From: Anaerolineae bacterium
GTDB lineage: Bacteria; Chloroflexota; Anaerolineae; Anaerolineales; Villigracilaceae
DNA length: 32,354 nt
Direction of reading: 5' to 3'
NCBI GenBank assembly: GCA_017303735.1
Contig: JAFLCF010000026.1
Location: 1 to 32,354, forward strand
Positions within the stretch are counted from its first letter, which is position 1. Each line of letters begins with the position of its first letter. Of this stretch, positions 1-6,854 are shown in pieces. The position numbers and the translations under genes are program-made. The notes under the pieces are model-generated. The model was given only the letters and a program-made list of their open reading frames with translations. It ran no database searches and was not told where the DNA came from.

Positions 1-182
1 TCTTCAAGTTCCCAAACTTCATATGCCGCCCAGCGATCATAGAGATTTGTGCGCATCTTCAGAAGGGTGTTGGAGCCGAACCGATGAGTATATGTTTTTT
101 CACCCGCCTGCCGCCAATGGAATAAGGGGGCAAAGATCCCCAACACCTGAAAGACGTTCTGATTCAAAAACCGAATTTTCAT
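1..182 (-). CDS. Unidentified protein, N-terminal fragment running off the left edge
   Basis: The minus strand is open from an ATG at 182 to the window edge (60 codons) and has a GGGAG Shine-Dalgarno 7 nt before the ATG. The product starts MKIRFLNQNVFQ and continues with a basic, aromatic stretch containing TNLYDRWAAYEVWELE. I do not recognise the family with confidence. The N-terminus of a methyltransferase or another sugar-modifying enzyme is possible, but that is a guess. It lies 61 nt downstream of the large membrane protein on the same strand, so the two may share a transcript. The good RBS and uninterrupted frame support a real gene; its function cannot be read from this fragment. Confidence 0.6.
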   Translation of the reverse strand, partial: MKIRFLNQNVFQVLGIFAPLFHWRQAGEKTYTHRFGSNTLLKMRTNLYDRWAAYEVWELE

Positions 183-243
183 ACCTTCGCTCCCAAACTG
201 AAATGAGTAGAACGTTCAACAAACATATTTATGATGTATCCAG

Positions 244-1965
244 TTATCGCCAGACTGGGAAGCTAACGTTCGGGGCGGTCATCTCCATCATGAACGAGTA
301 CAACTGCACATTGTTCACAAGCAGGAGCAGCACAAAGACCAGCAAAAGGACTTGGAACCAGCGCTTGCCTGCCAACTCGCGCCATGCCAGCGCAAGAAAT
401 AGAGTGATGGCATACGTCCAGTTCGTAGAGTAGAGGAAGGCATCCTTGCCGTAGCGGAGGTGCAGGGCAAAGTAAAAAAGCAGGGTCACAATAAAGGCAA
501 TGGAATAGCCGTTATCTTGCTTGAGTATATTTTTCAGAAACAACACCACACCCACCACCAGCAAGCCAGCCCAAACGATTACCAACCCATCTCCAAGTGG
601 AGTTTCGTAGTTTGCCAATTGCATCGGGTCTTTCTTGATCGAAGCGCGGAACATCCAGACCTTTGGGAAGGGGAACCCATCGTCAATGACCAGCGGCTTC
701 GGGGCGACAAAGCTATGCAATGCCATTACACGGGCAAGATAATCTGCACGTTGAAATGTGACCGGGAATTGATTATGTCCTTCACCTTCGAGGGTGGATA
801 GGTCCCAGAAATAGGGATTCGACTCTGGGTAGATGTAATTATTCAGCAAAGACAAAGGCACGACCAATGCACCGACGATCAACCCGTATATGATGATCTG
901 TTTGATATTCCGCTTGACGAAAAAATGGGCAATGAAGGTCTGCCCGACATTTGAGATGGTAATGCCGAAGGCGACCAAACCCGTAACGATCTGCATCCAC
1001 AACGGACTATCTTTGAGCAGCAGGACGAGGAACACGAGAGCGACCGCTGAAAGGTAGATATAGCTTTCGATAACGGAACCAAACACGAGTTGAGTCGCTG
1101 AGGCGCCGAACAGGGCGGCGATCAACAGCGCATAGAGTGGATTCCCCAACGAGTGTTTGATAAAGTACCAGATCAGGAATACACACAAAGCGCCGGTCAA
1201 TGCATTCAGGGTCATGGCAGCGAAAAGCGTATCGCCGCGAAATATAAAAGCAAGGATGCCCACCAACGGACGGATGATGATCAGAATAAATGGATGGGCG
1301 GGACGCCAGTAATAATCGCCGTAATTGGCTGTGGCATAGCGCCAGCGGTAGAGGTTGCTATCGGCGTCGAAGAAAACGTCATCGGCATCGTAGGTGGGGC
1401 GATTGAAGATCGAAGCATAGATCAGATAAACACAAAAGAAAAGAAACGATGCAAGCAGACCGGGCAAATTCTCGTCTACGAATTTGTAGAAGCGGGTTTC
1501 CTTCCAATTCCTTTGGCGGGCAACAGAAATCGTTACTGCCGCAATGAAGAACGAAGGGATCAATGCGTTCAAGAACGACACGCGCACACTTTCACCCAGG
1601 TGAAAAACAGAAGCATCGAACAGATTCGGAAACGGCTTTGCGAGTGAATAGGCGACGGGCACAAAGACCGTGAGAGCGATAAAGAGAACGGCGCTGATGC
1701 CCGCTTTCACAAGGTCGGCACGAAATTCTTTGACGGCTCGGTTCAACAGGTAATATGCAAAAAGATTGACAAGGCTGTGGACGAGTACGGTCCACATTGC
1801 CACCTGCAAAGGCGTTAGATAGAAATTCTCGAGATATGAGACGATAAAATAAGAAAGGGGAATGCCTAAAAACCAGGCAATAGGAAGGCGTTTATCAAGA
1901 ATCTGCACGTTGAGATCATCCTTTGGAAGAATACGTTCACCCAAATATAACACTTTCAATTCCAT
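244..1965 (-). CDS. Polytopic membrane protein, GT-C glycosyltransferase-like
   Basis: This 573-residue protein has about twelve hydrophobic segments. A polar loop near residues 190-220 is rich in Asp, Tyr and Trp (DADDVFFDADSN, then WRPAHP), the kind of acidic extracytoplasmic loop seen in lipid-linked-sugar glycosyltransferases of the GT-C fold. That makes a mannosyl- or arabinosyltransferase-like role plausible, but no diagnostic family motif is certain. I prefer the ATG at 1965 (MELKVLYLGE), preceded by a GGCGG-type RBS, over the TTG at 2049, which would add 28 non-hydrophobic residues. The downstream same-strand gene at the window edge may be co-transcribed. A second protein of this general type is at 17388-19055. 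The exact activity is unknown. Confidence 0.7.
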   Translation of the reverse strand: MELKVLYLGERILPKDDLNVQILDKRLPIAWFLGIPLSYFIVSYLENFYLTPLQVAMWTVLVHSLVNLFAYYLLNRAVKEFRADLVKAGISAVLFIALTVFVPVAYSLAKPFPNLFDASVFHLGESVRVSFLNALIPSFFIAAVTISVARQRNWKETRFYKFVDENLPGLLASFLFFCVYLIYASIFNRPTYDADDVFFDADSNLYRWRYATANYGDYYWRPAHPFILIIIRPLVGILAFIFRGDTLFAAMTLNALTGALCVFLIWYFIKHSLGNPLYALLIAALFGASATQLVFGSVIESYIYLSAVALVFLVLLLKDSPLWMQIVTGLVAFGITISNVGQTFIAHFFVKRNIKQIIIYGLIVGALVVPLSLLNNYIYPESNPYFWDLSTLEGEGHNQFPVTFQRADYLARVMALHSFVAPKPLVIDDGFPFPKVWMFRASIKKDPMQLANYETPLGDGLVIVWAGLLVVGVVLFLKNILKQDNGYSIAFIVTLLFYFALHLRYGKDAFLYSTNWTYAITLFLALAWRELAGKRWFQVLLLVFVLLLLVNNVQLYSFMMEMTAPNVSFPVWR

Positions 1966-2239
1966 TCCGCCTGCCTGTCCTGCCCAAGATGAGCGAAATG
2001 GATTGATTCTAAAACTATACTCATAGGAAAAATTAATGCAGTTCAACAAAGGCTTGTGCTATTATCGCTTTTATGAACACCCCCCGCCCTCCCTGCTAAG
2101 CCTTAACGCACAAGCCCACCTGGGCAATCTTCACATTCCCCCAATCTAAAAAACCTACGCCCGATGACCTCGACGGTGCCTGACGATGCAGCCGTCTATT
2201 TTCATTTAAGCAGACCTGCCGCCCACGCGCACCGCCCCG

Positions 2240-2280
2240 CTCCAATTTGTCGCTCATCAACTTTATTCGACAAATTGGAG
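2240..2280 (+). promoter_or_regulatory. Hairpin sequestering the ribosome binding site of the rRNA methyltransferase gene
   Basis: CTCCAATTTGTCG (2240-2252) and CGACAAATTGGAG (2268-2280) form a perfect 13-bp inverted repeat with a 15-nt loop. The 3' arm contains the GGAG of the Shine-Dalgarno (2277-2281) for the ATG at 2288, so the folded leader would hide the RBS. Upstream, 2172-2196 forms another hairpin (GACGGTGC paired with GCAGCCGTC, one bulged base). A TATTAT -10-like box at 2060-2065 precedes a nine-codon frame at 2073-2099 (MNTPRPPC). A 56-codon frame (2164-2334) reads through the hairpin and overlaps the methyltransferase start in another frame. The layout resembles translational attenuators of resistance genes; that role is inference. 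Apart from these elements I see no gene in 1966-2287. Confidence 0.6.
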
Positions 2281-2287
2281 GTTTCAA

Positions 2288-2890
2288 ATGGAAACAATTC
2301 GGGGCAAAACGTCCCATGCTATGGATTTAACTGAATTACATGCAAGACTCGCAAACCACAAACGCCTCATGCTTGACCTGGGAACGGGTGACGGCAAATT
2401 TGCATTGTGCCACGCGGAAAATTTTCCCAGCAACTTTGTCATCGGCGTAGACTCGTGCCGTGAGAACCTGCATGAAATTTCGCGCAAGGGCTTGCCAAAT
2501 TTGCTATACATCATCGCCAACGCGCAATCACTACCGCATGAACTGTGTGGATTATTTTCACACGTCACGATCAACTTTCCCTGGGGCAGTCTTTTGCAAG
2601 GACTGCTCTCCGGTGACTCACGCCTTTTGTGCGGGCTTGAATCCGTTTTGGGTTCAGGTGCCCAGCTCGAAGTCCGCTTGAACGGTGGTGCTTTATCCGA
2701 AGCAGGCTGGGACTTTGCAAACGGCACAGAGCAGGTCTGCCAGTCCCTAACCCGCACTGGTTGGAACATCTACTCACAAAGAGAAATGGACGCTGCGGCT
2801 TTGCGAACATTTCCCAGCACCTGGGCAAAACGGCTTGCCTTTGGGCGTGATCCGCACGCGGTTGAAATTCGAGCCACGTTCAACGCTTGA
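2288..2890 (+). CDS. 16S rRNA (adenine-1408-N1)-methyltransferase homologue, KamB/NpmA family
   Basis: The 200-residue length matches KamB/NpmA enzymes, which use SAM to methylate A1408 in the ribosomal decoding site and give aminoglycoside resistance. The visible match runs along the whole protein: an N-terminal RGKTSHAMDLTEL strand pair, SAM motif LDLGTGDGK (29-37), acidic residue in VIGVD (51-55), GLPNLLYIIANAQSLPHEL (68-86), FPWGSLL (97-103) and the C-terminal STWAKRLAFGR (177-187). W99 and W179, which in NpmA sandwich the flipped A1408, and R182/R187 are present. The linker between ISRK and GLPN is about eight residues shorter than in known enzymes. GGAGG lies 6 nt before the ATG, inside the hairpin at 2240-2280. 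Methylation of A1408 is inferred; a housekeeping or different rRNA target is possible. Confidence 0.85.
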   Translation: METIRGKTSHAMDLTELHARLANHKRLMLDLGTGDGKFALCHAENFPSNFVIGVDSCRENLHEISRKGLPNLLYIIANAQSLPHELCGLFSHVTINFPWGSLLQGLLSGDSRLLCGLESVLGSGAQLEVRLNGGALSEAGWDFANGTEQVCQSLTRTGWNIYSQREMDAAALRTFPSTWAKRLAFGRDPHAVEIRATFNA

Positions 2891-2936
2891 GTCGATGAAG
2901 TAAAATGGTTTCATACTTCAATGAAAAAAGGTCACC

Positions 2937-3779
2937 ATGAATAAAATACTTCTCATCATTTCGCTTGCCATAGTTCTCAGCGCGTGTGCGCCACTCGTTA
3001 CACCTGAACCTACACCAACTTCTACTCCCATCCCCATGCCAACAGCAACGGCTGCATGGGATCGTGAAGGTTGGGTCACGGTTTGGAATGACGAGTTCGA
3101 AGGCAGTGAGATCGACCGCACCAAATGGAATTTCGACATTGGCGGCAACGGCTGGGGCAATGCCGAATGGGAATACTACAGCGACCGCCCTGAAAATGCG
3201 CGCATTGAAGAAGGCATGCTCGTCATCGAAGCTCGCGAAGAAGATGCCAGCTTCAGCGGCAAACCCTATTCATCGGCACGCCTCAAAACGCAAGGTTTGC
3301 ATGCCTGGCAATACGGACGGATCGAAGCGCGCATCAAACTTCCGTATGGGCAGGGCATTTGGCCCGCGTTTTGGATGCTCGGCGATAACAACAAAGGCTG
3401 GCCCGCCTCGGGTGAGATCGACATTCTCGAATTCATTGGCAAGGAACCCAACACCATTTACGCCACCGTGCATGGACCGGGCTATTCCGGCGGCAATGGT
3501 GTCGGCTCAAGCCTTGCGGTTCCGGGCAATACGCTCAAAGATGATTTTCACGTCTATGCCATTGAATGGCAGGAGAATGAGATCCGCTGGCTATTTGACG
3601 AACAGGAATATTTCAAGATCACGCCTCAAGACCTACCCGACGCCTGGGTCTTCGACCATGAGTTTTATCTACTCCTCAACCTCGCCGTCGGCGGACGCTG
3701 GCCCGGCTACCCTGATGACAGCACGGTCTTCCCGCAATTCATGTATGTCGATTATGTGCGGGTGTATCAAAAACCATAA
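2937..3779 (+). CDS. GH16 family endo-beta-glucanase (laminarinase-like) lipoprotein
   Basis: A 280-residue secreted lipoprotein. Residues 1-16 are a signal peptide ending in lipobox LSAC with Cys17 as the lipidation site, followed by a Thr/Pro linker (18-38) and a GH16 catalytic domain (about 45-280). The GH16 signature GEIDILE is at 159-165, giving E160 as the nucleophile and E165 as the acid/base. Trp-rich substrate-cleft motifs such as WPAFWML (142-148) and the C-terminal VDYVRVYQ strand are also typical. GH16 enzymes with this signature hydrolyse beta-1,3 or mixed-linkage glucans, so uptake of laminarin- or lichenan-type glucan at the cell surface is likely. AAAGG precedes the ATG. A strong terminator follows at 3797, so the gene seems monocistronic or is read with the methyltransferase 46 nt upstream. 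Confidence 0.92.
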   Translation: MNKILLIISLAIVLSACAPLVTPEPTPTSTPIPMPTATAAWDREGWVTVWNDEFEGSEIDRTKWNFDIGGNGWGNAEWEYYSDRPENARIEEGMLVIEAREEDASFSGKPYSSARLKTQGLHAWQYGRIEARIKLPYGQGIWPAFWMLGDNNKGWPASGEIDILEFIGKEPNTIYATVHGPGYSGGNGVGSSLAVPGNTLKDDFHVYAIEWQENEIRWLFDEQEYFKITPQDLPDAWVFDHEFYLLLNLAVGGRWPGYPDDSTVFPQFMYVDYVRVYQKP

Positions 3780-3796
3780 CTAGTTGCTTTCACGTT

Positions 3797-3834
3797 GCTC
3801 ATGTCGAGGCTAAGCCCCGACATGAGCTTTTTTT
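3797..3834 (+). terminator. Rho-independent terminator after the GH16 gene
   Basis: GCTCATGTCG pairs with CGACATGAGC around a GGCTAAGCC core, followed by a run of seven T. The same outer and inner design (GCTCAT...GGCTAAGCC...ATGAGC) recurs after rplT at 24425. Confidence 0.9.
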
Positions 3835-3839
3835 ACCTC

Positions 3840-3870
3840 TTGACTCTACCCTTTGGGAAGACTGTATACT
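3840..3870 (+). promoter_or_regulatory. MerR-type promoter with 19-bp spacer and operator dyad
   Basis: TTGACT (3840-3845) and TATACT (3865-3870) are separated by 19 bp, the long spacing characteristic of promoters activated by MerR-family proteins through DNA distortion. The spacer holds an imperfect dyad, GACTCTACCC-TTT-GGGAAGACTG, centred near 3853. The -10 box ends only 6 nt before the ATG at 3877, so the transcript should start at or next to the start codon (leaderless). The promoter lies directly in front of the merR gene, implying autoregulation. Confidence 0.75.
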
Positions 3871-3876
3871 GCCGAC

Positions 3877-4704
3877 ATGACCCAACCTGAAGACCTGCTC
3901 TCCATTGGCGCTTTTGCCAGCCTCGCCCGCCTCTCGCTCAAAGCCCTGCGACTCTACGACCAGTTGAACTTATTGCAACCGCGCTGGGTAGACCCGCAAA
4001 CGAGCTATCGTTACTACGGCGAAGACCAGCTCAAGAGTGCCCGCATGATCCGGAACATGCGTGAAATGGATATGCCGCTTGCTACCATTCGGCAGGTGCT
4101 GGCAGCATTGGCAGACTCGCCCACACAAGCCGAAGCGTTAGCGAGTGATTATGCACAAATGCGTGAACAACAAGCCGAGCAGATTCGGTTACAGGTCTCC
4201 CAATTTATTCAACAAATTAGACAGGAGCAGAGTCCCATGAGTTTCGAAGTGAATATCAAATCCATTCCCACCCAACAAGTATTGAGCCAGACTCATCATA
4301 TCAAAGCCAGCAAACTGGACGAGACCATTCTCAAGACCATTGAAACATTTCGCGTCCTCCTCGCTGAGCAGAAGCTTGAAGCCGCATCTGCGCCGTTTGG
4401 CATCTTCCACGGAGCGATCAATGAGCAGGAAGATGGTCCGCTGGAGATTTGTATGCCGGTGAATGGAAGTGTCAAAGGCAACGGCAAGATTCAGGTCAAA
4501 CAATTACAAGGTGGGCAAGCCGCTTGCGTAATGACGGTCGGACCAGAGACCGACTTCCCCACTATTCTCGGCGCATACGATGCCGCTGCGGATTGGGTCC
4601 AAAAGAACGGCCATGAAATGGCTGAACCGCCGCGCGAAGTCTGGCATAGCGGACCCGGCGGAAGTGCAGAGCCAAAGATGGAGATCGTCTGGTTGTTCAA
4701 GTAA
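3877..4704 (+). CDS. MerR-family transcriptional regulator with GyrI-like effector-binding domain
   Basis: A 275-residue protein with a BmrR/TipA-like plan. The N-terminal MerR winged helix-turn-helix (residues 7-75, LLSIGAFASLARLSLKALR, then YDQLNLLQPRWVDPQTSYRY) is followed by a charged coiled-coil dimerisation helix (about 78-118) and a C-terminal GyrI-like/AraC effector-binding domain (about 122-275). Proteins of this plan bind lipophilic or cationic drugs and activate genes from promoters with 19-bp spacers. The start at 3877 is chosen because the in-frame TTG at 3853 lies inside the promoter spacer. There is no Shine-Dalgarno, consistent with a leaderless mRNA. The next gene on this strand is itself a lone GyrI-like domain protein. 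The ligand is unknown. Confidence 0.9.
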   Translation: MTQPEDLLSIGAFASLARLSLKALRLYDQLNLLQPRWVDPQTSYRYYGEDQLKSARMIRNMREMDMPLATIRQVLAALADSPTQAEALASDYAQMREQQAEQIRLQVSQFIQQIRQEQSPMSFEVNIKSIPTQQVLSQTHHIKASKLDETILKTIETFRVLLAEQKLEAASAPFGIFHGAINEQEDGPLEICMPVNGSVKGNGKIQVKQLQGGQAACVMTVGPETDFPTILGAYDAAADWVQKNGHEMAEPPREVWHSGPGGSAEPKMEIVWLFK

Positions 4705-4707
4705 AAG

Positions 4708-4737
4708 AGTAAGGGCGGGGTACCCCCCGCCCTTACT
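4708..4737 (+). terminator. Perfect 13-bp hairpin between merR and the GyrI-like gene
   Basis: AGTAAGGGCGGGG and CCCCGCCCTTACT form a perfect stem around TACC. No T-run follows directly (AAACATTTAAATTTT), so this may be a weak terminator, an mRNA-stabilising stem or a palindromic repeat element rather than a full stop signal. Confidence 0.55.
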
Positions 4738-4768
4738 AAACATTTAAATTTTATTAACTGGAGCACAA

Positions 4769-5266
4769 ATGACAACCATCGGTAAACCTAAAATAGACAA
4801 ACGCACAAAGATGAACTACATGGGCATTCGAACGATTGTGCCCTTCAAAGGCATGTTTAAAGAAATTGGAAAGATAGCAGATGAATTGAATGACTGGGTG
4901 GCGGTCAATAAGATCAAAACTTCAGGTCCGCCCTTTCTACGCTATCACGTCATCGACATGCGCGGGTTCATGGATATTTCATTTTGTGTGCCTGTCAAGA
5001 AGGCATTACCCGATGATGGCAACGTCAAATCGGACTTTATCCCAGCCGGGCGATATGCAAGCCTCATTTTTTCGGGCGGCGGTATTTCAGGAAACAGAGC
5101 TTTGATCGAATGGGTGCGCGCCCAAGGCATGGACTTTGATCGCTGGGATACAGATCAAGGTGATAATTTTGCAGGTCGCTATGAAACCTATCTCACCGAT
5201 CCAAAGATCGAACCGCGCAAATCAAAATGGAAGATCGAAGTGGCGATTAAGTTGGCAGGCAAATAA
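4769..5266 (+). CDS. Stand-alone GyrI-like small-molecule-binding domain protein
   Basis: The 165-residue protein matches the GyrI-like/AraC effector-binding fold without any DNA-binding domain. It has an N-terminal beta strand with IRTIVPFKGMF, a middle helix (IGKIADELNDWV), strands around RYHVIDMRGFMDISFCVPV, the usual IPAGRYASLIFSGG strand-turn, a helix ALIEWVRAQGMDFD, and a GRYETYLTDP turn. Such domains bind small molecules; some relatives protect gyrase or hydrolyse cyclopropanoid toxins. GGAG lies 5-6 nt before the ATG. It follows the MerR gene by 64 nt on the same strand and ends in a strong terminator, so the two may form a sensor/sequestration pair; that pairing is inference. Confidence 0.8.
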   Translation: MTTIGKPKIDKRTKMNYMGIRTIVPFKGMFKEIGKIADELNDWVAVNKIKTSGPPFLRYHVIDMRGFMDISFCVPVKKALPDDGNVKSDFIPAGRYASLIFSGGGISGNRALIEWVRAQGMDFDRWDTDQGDNFAGRYETYLTDPKIEPRKSKWKIEVAIKLAGK

Positions 5267-5319
5267 AAAAGTAGGTCACGCTTGCGAAGTCCCCTTTGGG
5301 GAAGCGTGACCTACTTTTT
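5266..5319. terminator. Bidirectional terminator between convergent genes
   Basis: AAAAAGTAGGTCACGCTT (left) and AAGCGTGACCTACTTTTT (right) form a long perfect stem with an inner CCCCTTTGGGG helix. T-runs appear on both strands, serving the GyrI-like gene (+) and the FAD oxidoreductase (-). Confidence 0.9.
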
Positions 5320-6790
5320 ATTTCAAAGACTTCGCTGCATTCCTACCCGCCGCGCCGCTGACTCCGCCCCCACCGTGGACTCCACTTCCGCAGAGATATA
5401 GGTTGTCAATCGGTGTCTTGTGGTTCGACCAGCCAGGAATCGGTCGCATGAAGAGGAACTGATCGAGCATGAGTTGACCGTGGTTGAGATCGCCTTCGGT
5501 CAAGCCATAGGTGGATTCGAGATCGAGAGGTGTTATCAATTTACGATTTATGATTGACGATTTTAGATTGGGGAAGTATTCCGCAATTGTATCAATCGCC
5601 AATTGTTCGATCTTTCCACCTTCCACTTCCCACTTTCCACTCTTCAACTGATATGGTGCAAACTGGAAGTGAATAGAAACCGTGTTGCCCGAAGTCGTAA
5701 CTTCAAGATAGGGCTTCTCAGAAATCTCGCCGTACTTTGTTGCGTCATAGGCTTTTTCTAAATACTTGATGGATGGTGCAACAACCAGAGTTCCTTCTGG
5801 TATTCCATGATTGCCATTCGTCTGCAAGTGGATCTTCGCCACCGATCCGCGCATTTTGATGGATTGGGTATGCCAGACGAATTCGGGCGGCAGGTCTTGT
5901 GCGCCGACGAGTTTGAGCAGGGTGTGCTTCGGGTCTGCGGCGGAGAAGATTTGATTTGCAAAAATCTCTTCACCATTTGCAAGAACAACACCTTTCGCCA
6001 CTTGCCCTTCCACTCGTATGCTTGTTACTTCTGCCTCGGTTCTTATCTCACCACCAAATGCTTTAACTGCATTTGCTAAAGCGGTTGTGATCTCACCTGC
6101 TTTGCCGACATTCTTGTGAGCCAGCCCACCGCGATTCATCCAATTGTGCATGAGAGTGTAGCCGGTGCCTGCGCCTATCGGTCCAAGGGTGGAGCCGTGA
6201 ATGGCAACGGCGCAAATCGCGGCTTTGACGATTTCGGACTCGAAGTATTCTTCCACAAGTTCCTGTGCGGTCATCGGCAGGGCGCGGATGAAGTTGAGCA
6301 TGTCTTTGCGACCCGCGAGCTTCAGTTCGAGACCGAGTTCGAGCAAGCCATAGCCTTCGCGGATACCGAAATTCATCGGCAGACGCGGCATTATGGTGGC
6401 GTAGGCAGTGTCGAGAATGCTTGCACATTTATCCATAAAGCGGATAAATTCAGGGAAGCGCGCCGCGTCTTTTTCGGAGATGCGTTTGATGGTCTCGGCG
6501 TCGAGCGTGAGGTGATTTCCGTCAGGTTGTAACGAGATGAAAGCCGGTTTCTCTTTCACTTCAGGAATGGAAAGCTTCAAGTCTTTCACAATATCAGGGC
6601 GGAGGCTGCCGCCTGTGAAAACCGAATCGACGGTGAAACCGTCACCAAAGGATTCGGTTACAACTGAACCGCCGACGATGGCGCGGCGTTCGAGAACCAG
6701 AACTTTTTTGCCCTGCTTGGCAAGATATGCGGCGGCAACTAGTCCGTTATGCCCCGCGCCGATGATGATGGTATCGTATGTAATTGTCAT
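5318..6790 (-). CDS. FAD-dependent oxidoreductase, phytoene desaturase/PYROXD2-like (paralogue 1)
   Basis: This 490-residue protein starts with a dinucleotide-binding Rossmann motif GAGHNG (11-16) and E34 at the end of strand 2 (VLVLERR), followed by IVGG and VTE, typical of the COG1233 phytoene-desaturase/PYROXD2 group. The C-terminal FAD motif GSGVHGGGGVSGAAGRNAAK closes the domain. The substrate is unknown; carotenoid biosynthesis is not supported by neighbours. The ATG at 6790 is preceded by AAGGAAG, so the TTG 14 codons upstream is rejected. The paralogue at 7602-9203 shares the motif layout and strand. Two heptanucleotide arrays (5536-5570 and 5614-5648) fall inside this coding sequence in a region that encodes a variable surface segment. 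Confidence 0.85.
   Translation of the reverse strand: MTITYDTIIIGAGHNGLVAAAYLAKQGKKVLVLERRAIVGGSVVTESFGDGFTVDSVFTGGSLRPDIVKDLKLSIPEVKEKPAFISLQPDGNHLTLDAETIKRISEKDAARFPEFIRFMDKCASILDTAYATIMPRLPMNFGIREGYGLLELGLELKLAGRKDMLNFIRALPMTAQELVEEYFESEIVKAAICAVAIHGSTLGPIGAGTGYTLMHNWMNRGGLAHKNVGKAGEITTALANAVKAFGGEIRTEAEVTSIRVEGQVAKGVVLANGEEIFANQIFSAADPKHTLLKLVGAQDLPPEFVWHTQSIKMRGSVAKIHLQTNGNHGIPEGTLVVAPSIKYLEKAYDATKYGEISEKPYLEVTTSGNTVSIHFQFAPYQLKSGKWEVEGGKIEQLAIDTIAEYFPNLKSSIINRKLITPLDLESTYGLTEGDLNHGQLMLDQFLFMRPIPGWSNHKTPIDNLYLCGSGVHGGGGVSGAAGRNAAKSLK
5536..5570. repeat. Heptanucleotide array inside coding sequence (GATT-phased)
   Basis: GATT recurs at 5545, 5552, 5559 and 5566, exactly 7 bp apart, with a degenerate unit before the first (CAATTTAC). 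It lies within paralogue 1 of the FAD oxidoreductases, where it encodes part of a Leu/Ile/Lys/Asn-rich segment. Confidence 0.65.
5614..5648. repeat. Heptanucleotide array inside coding sequence (CCAC-phased)
   Basis: CCAC or its variant recurs at 5616, 5623, 5630, 5637 and (as TCAAC) 5644, a strict 7-bp period. On the coding strand it encodes SGKWEVEGGKIE in the FAD oxidoreductase. A similar array (CATCCAC/TTTCCAC) spans the stop codon of the second oxidoreductase at 7581-7616. Confidence 0.7.
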
Positions 6791-6854
6791 GAATGCTTCC
6801 TTTATGTTGTTATTGTATAATCGCAAAAACAATATCTTTCACAGGGAGTAATCT

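Noticed and set aside
2986..3783. Frame of 265 codons overlapping the GH16 gene
   Set aside because: It is in another frame of the same strand as a clear GH16 enzyme and has Arg/Ser/His-rich shadow composition.
3853..3876. TTG start for the MerR regulator
   Set aside because: This TTG lies in the spacer of the 19-bp promoter. The ATG at 3877 fits both the family N-terminus and the predicted transcription start.
2937..5266. Prophage or transposon in the left third
   Set aside because: No integrase, transposase, terminal repeats or phage structural genes are visible. The genes have ordinary terminators and spacing.
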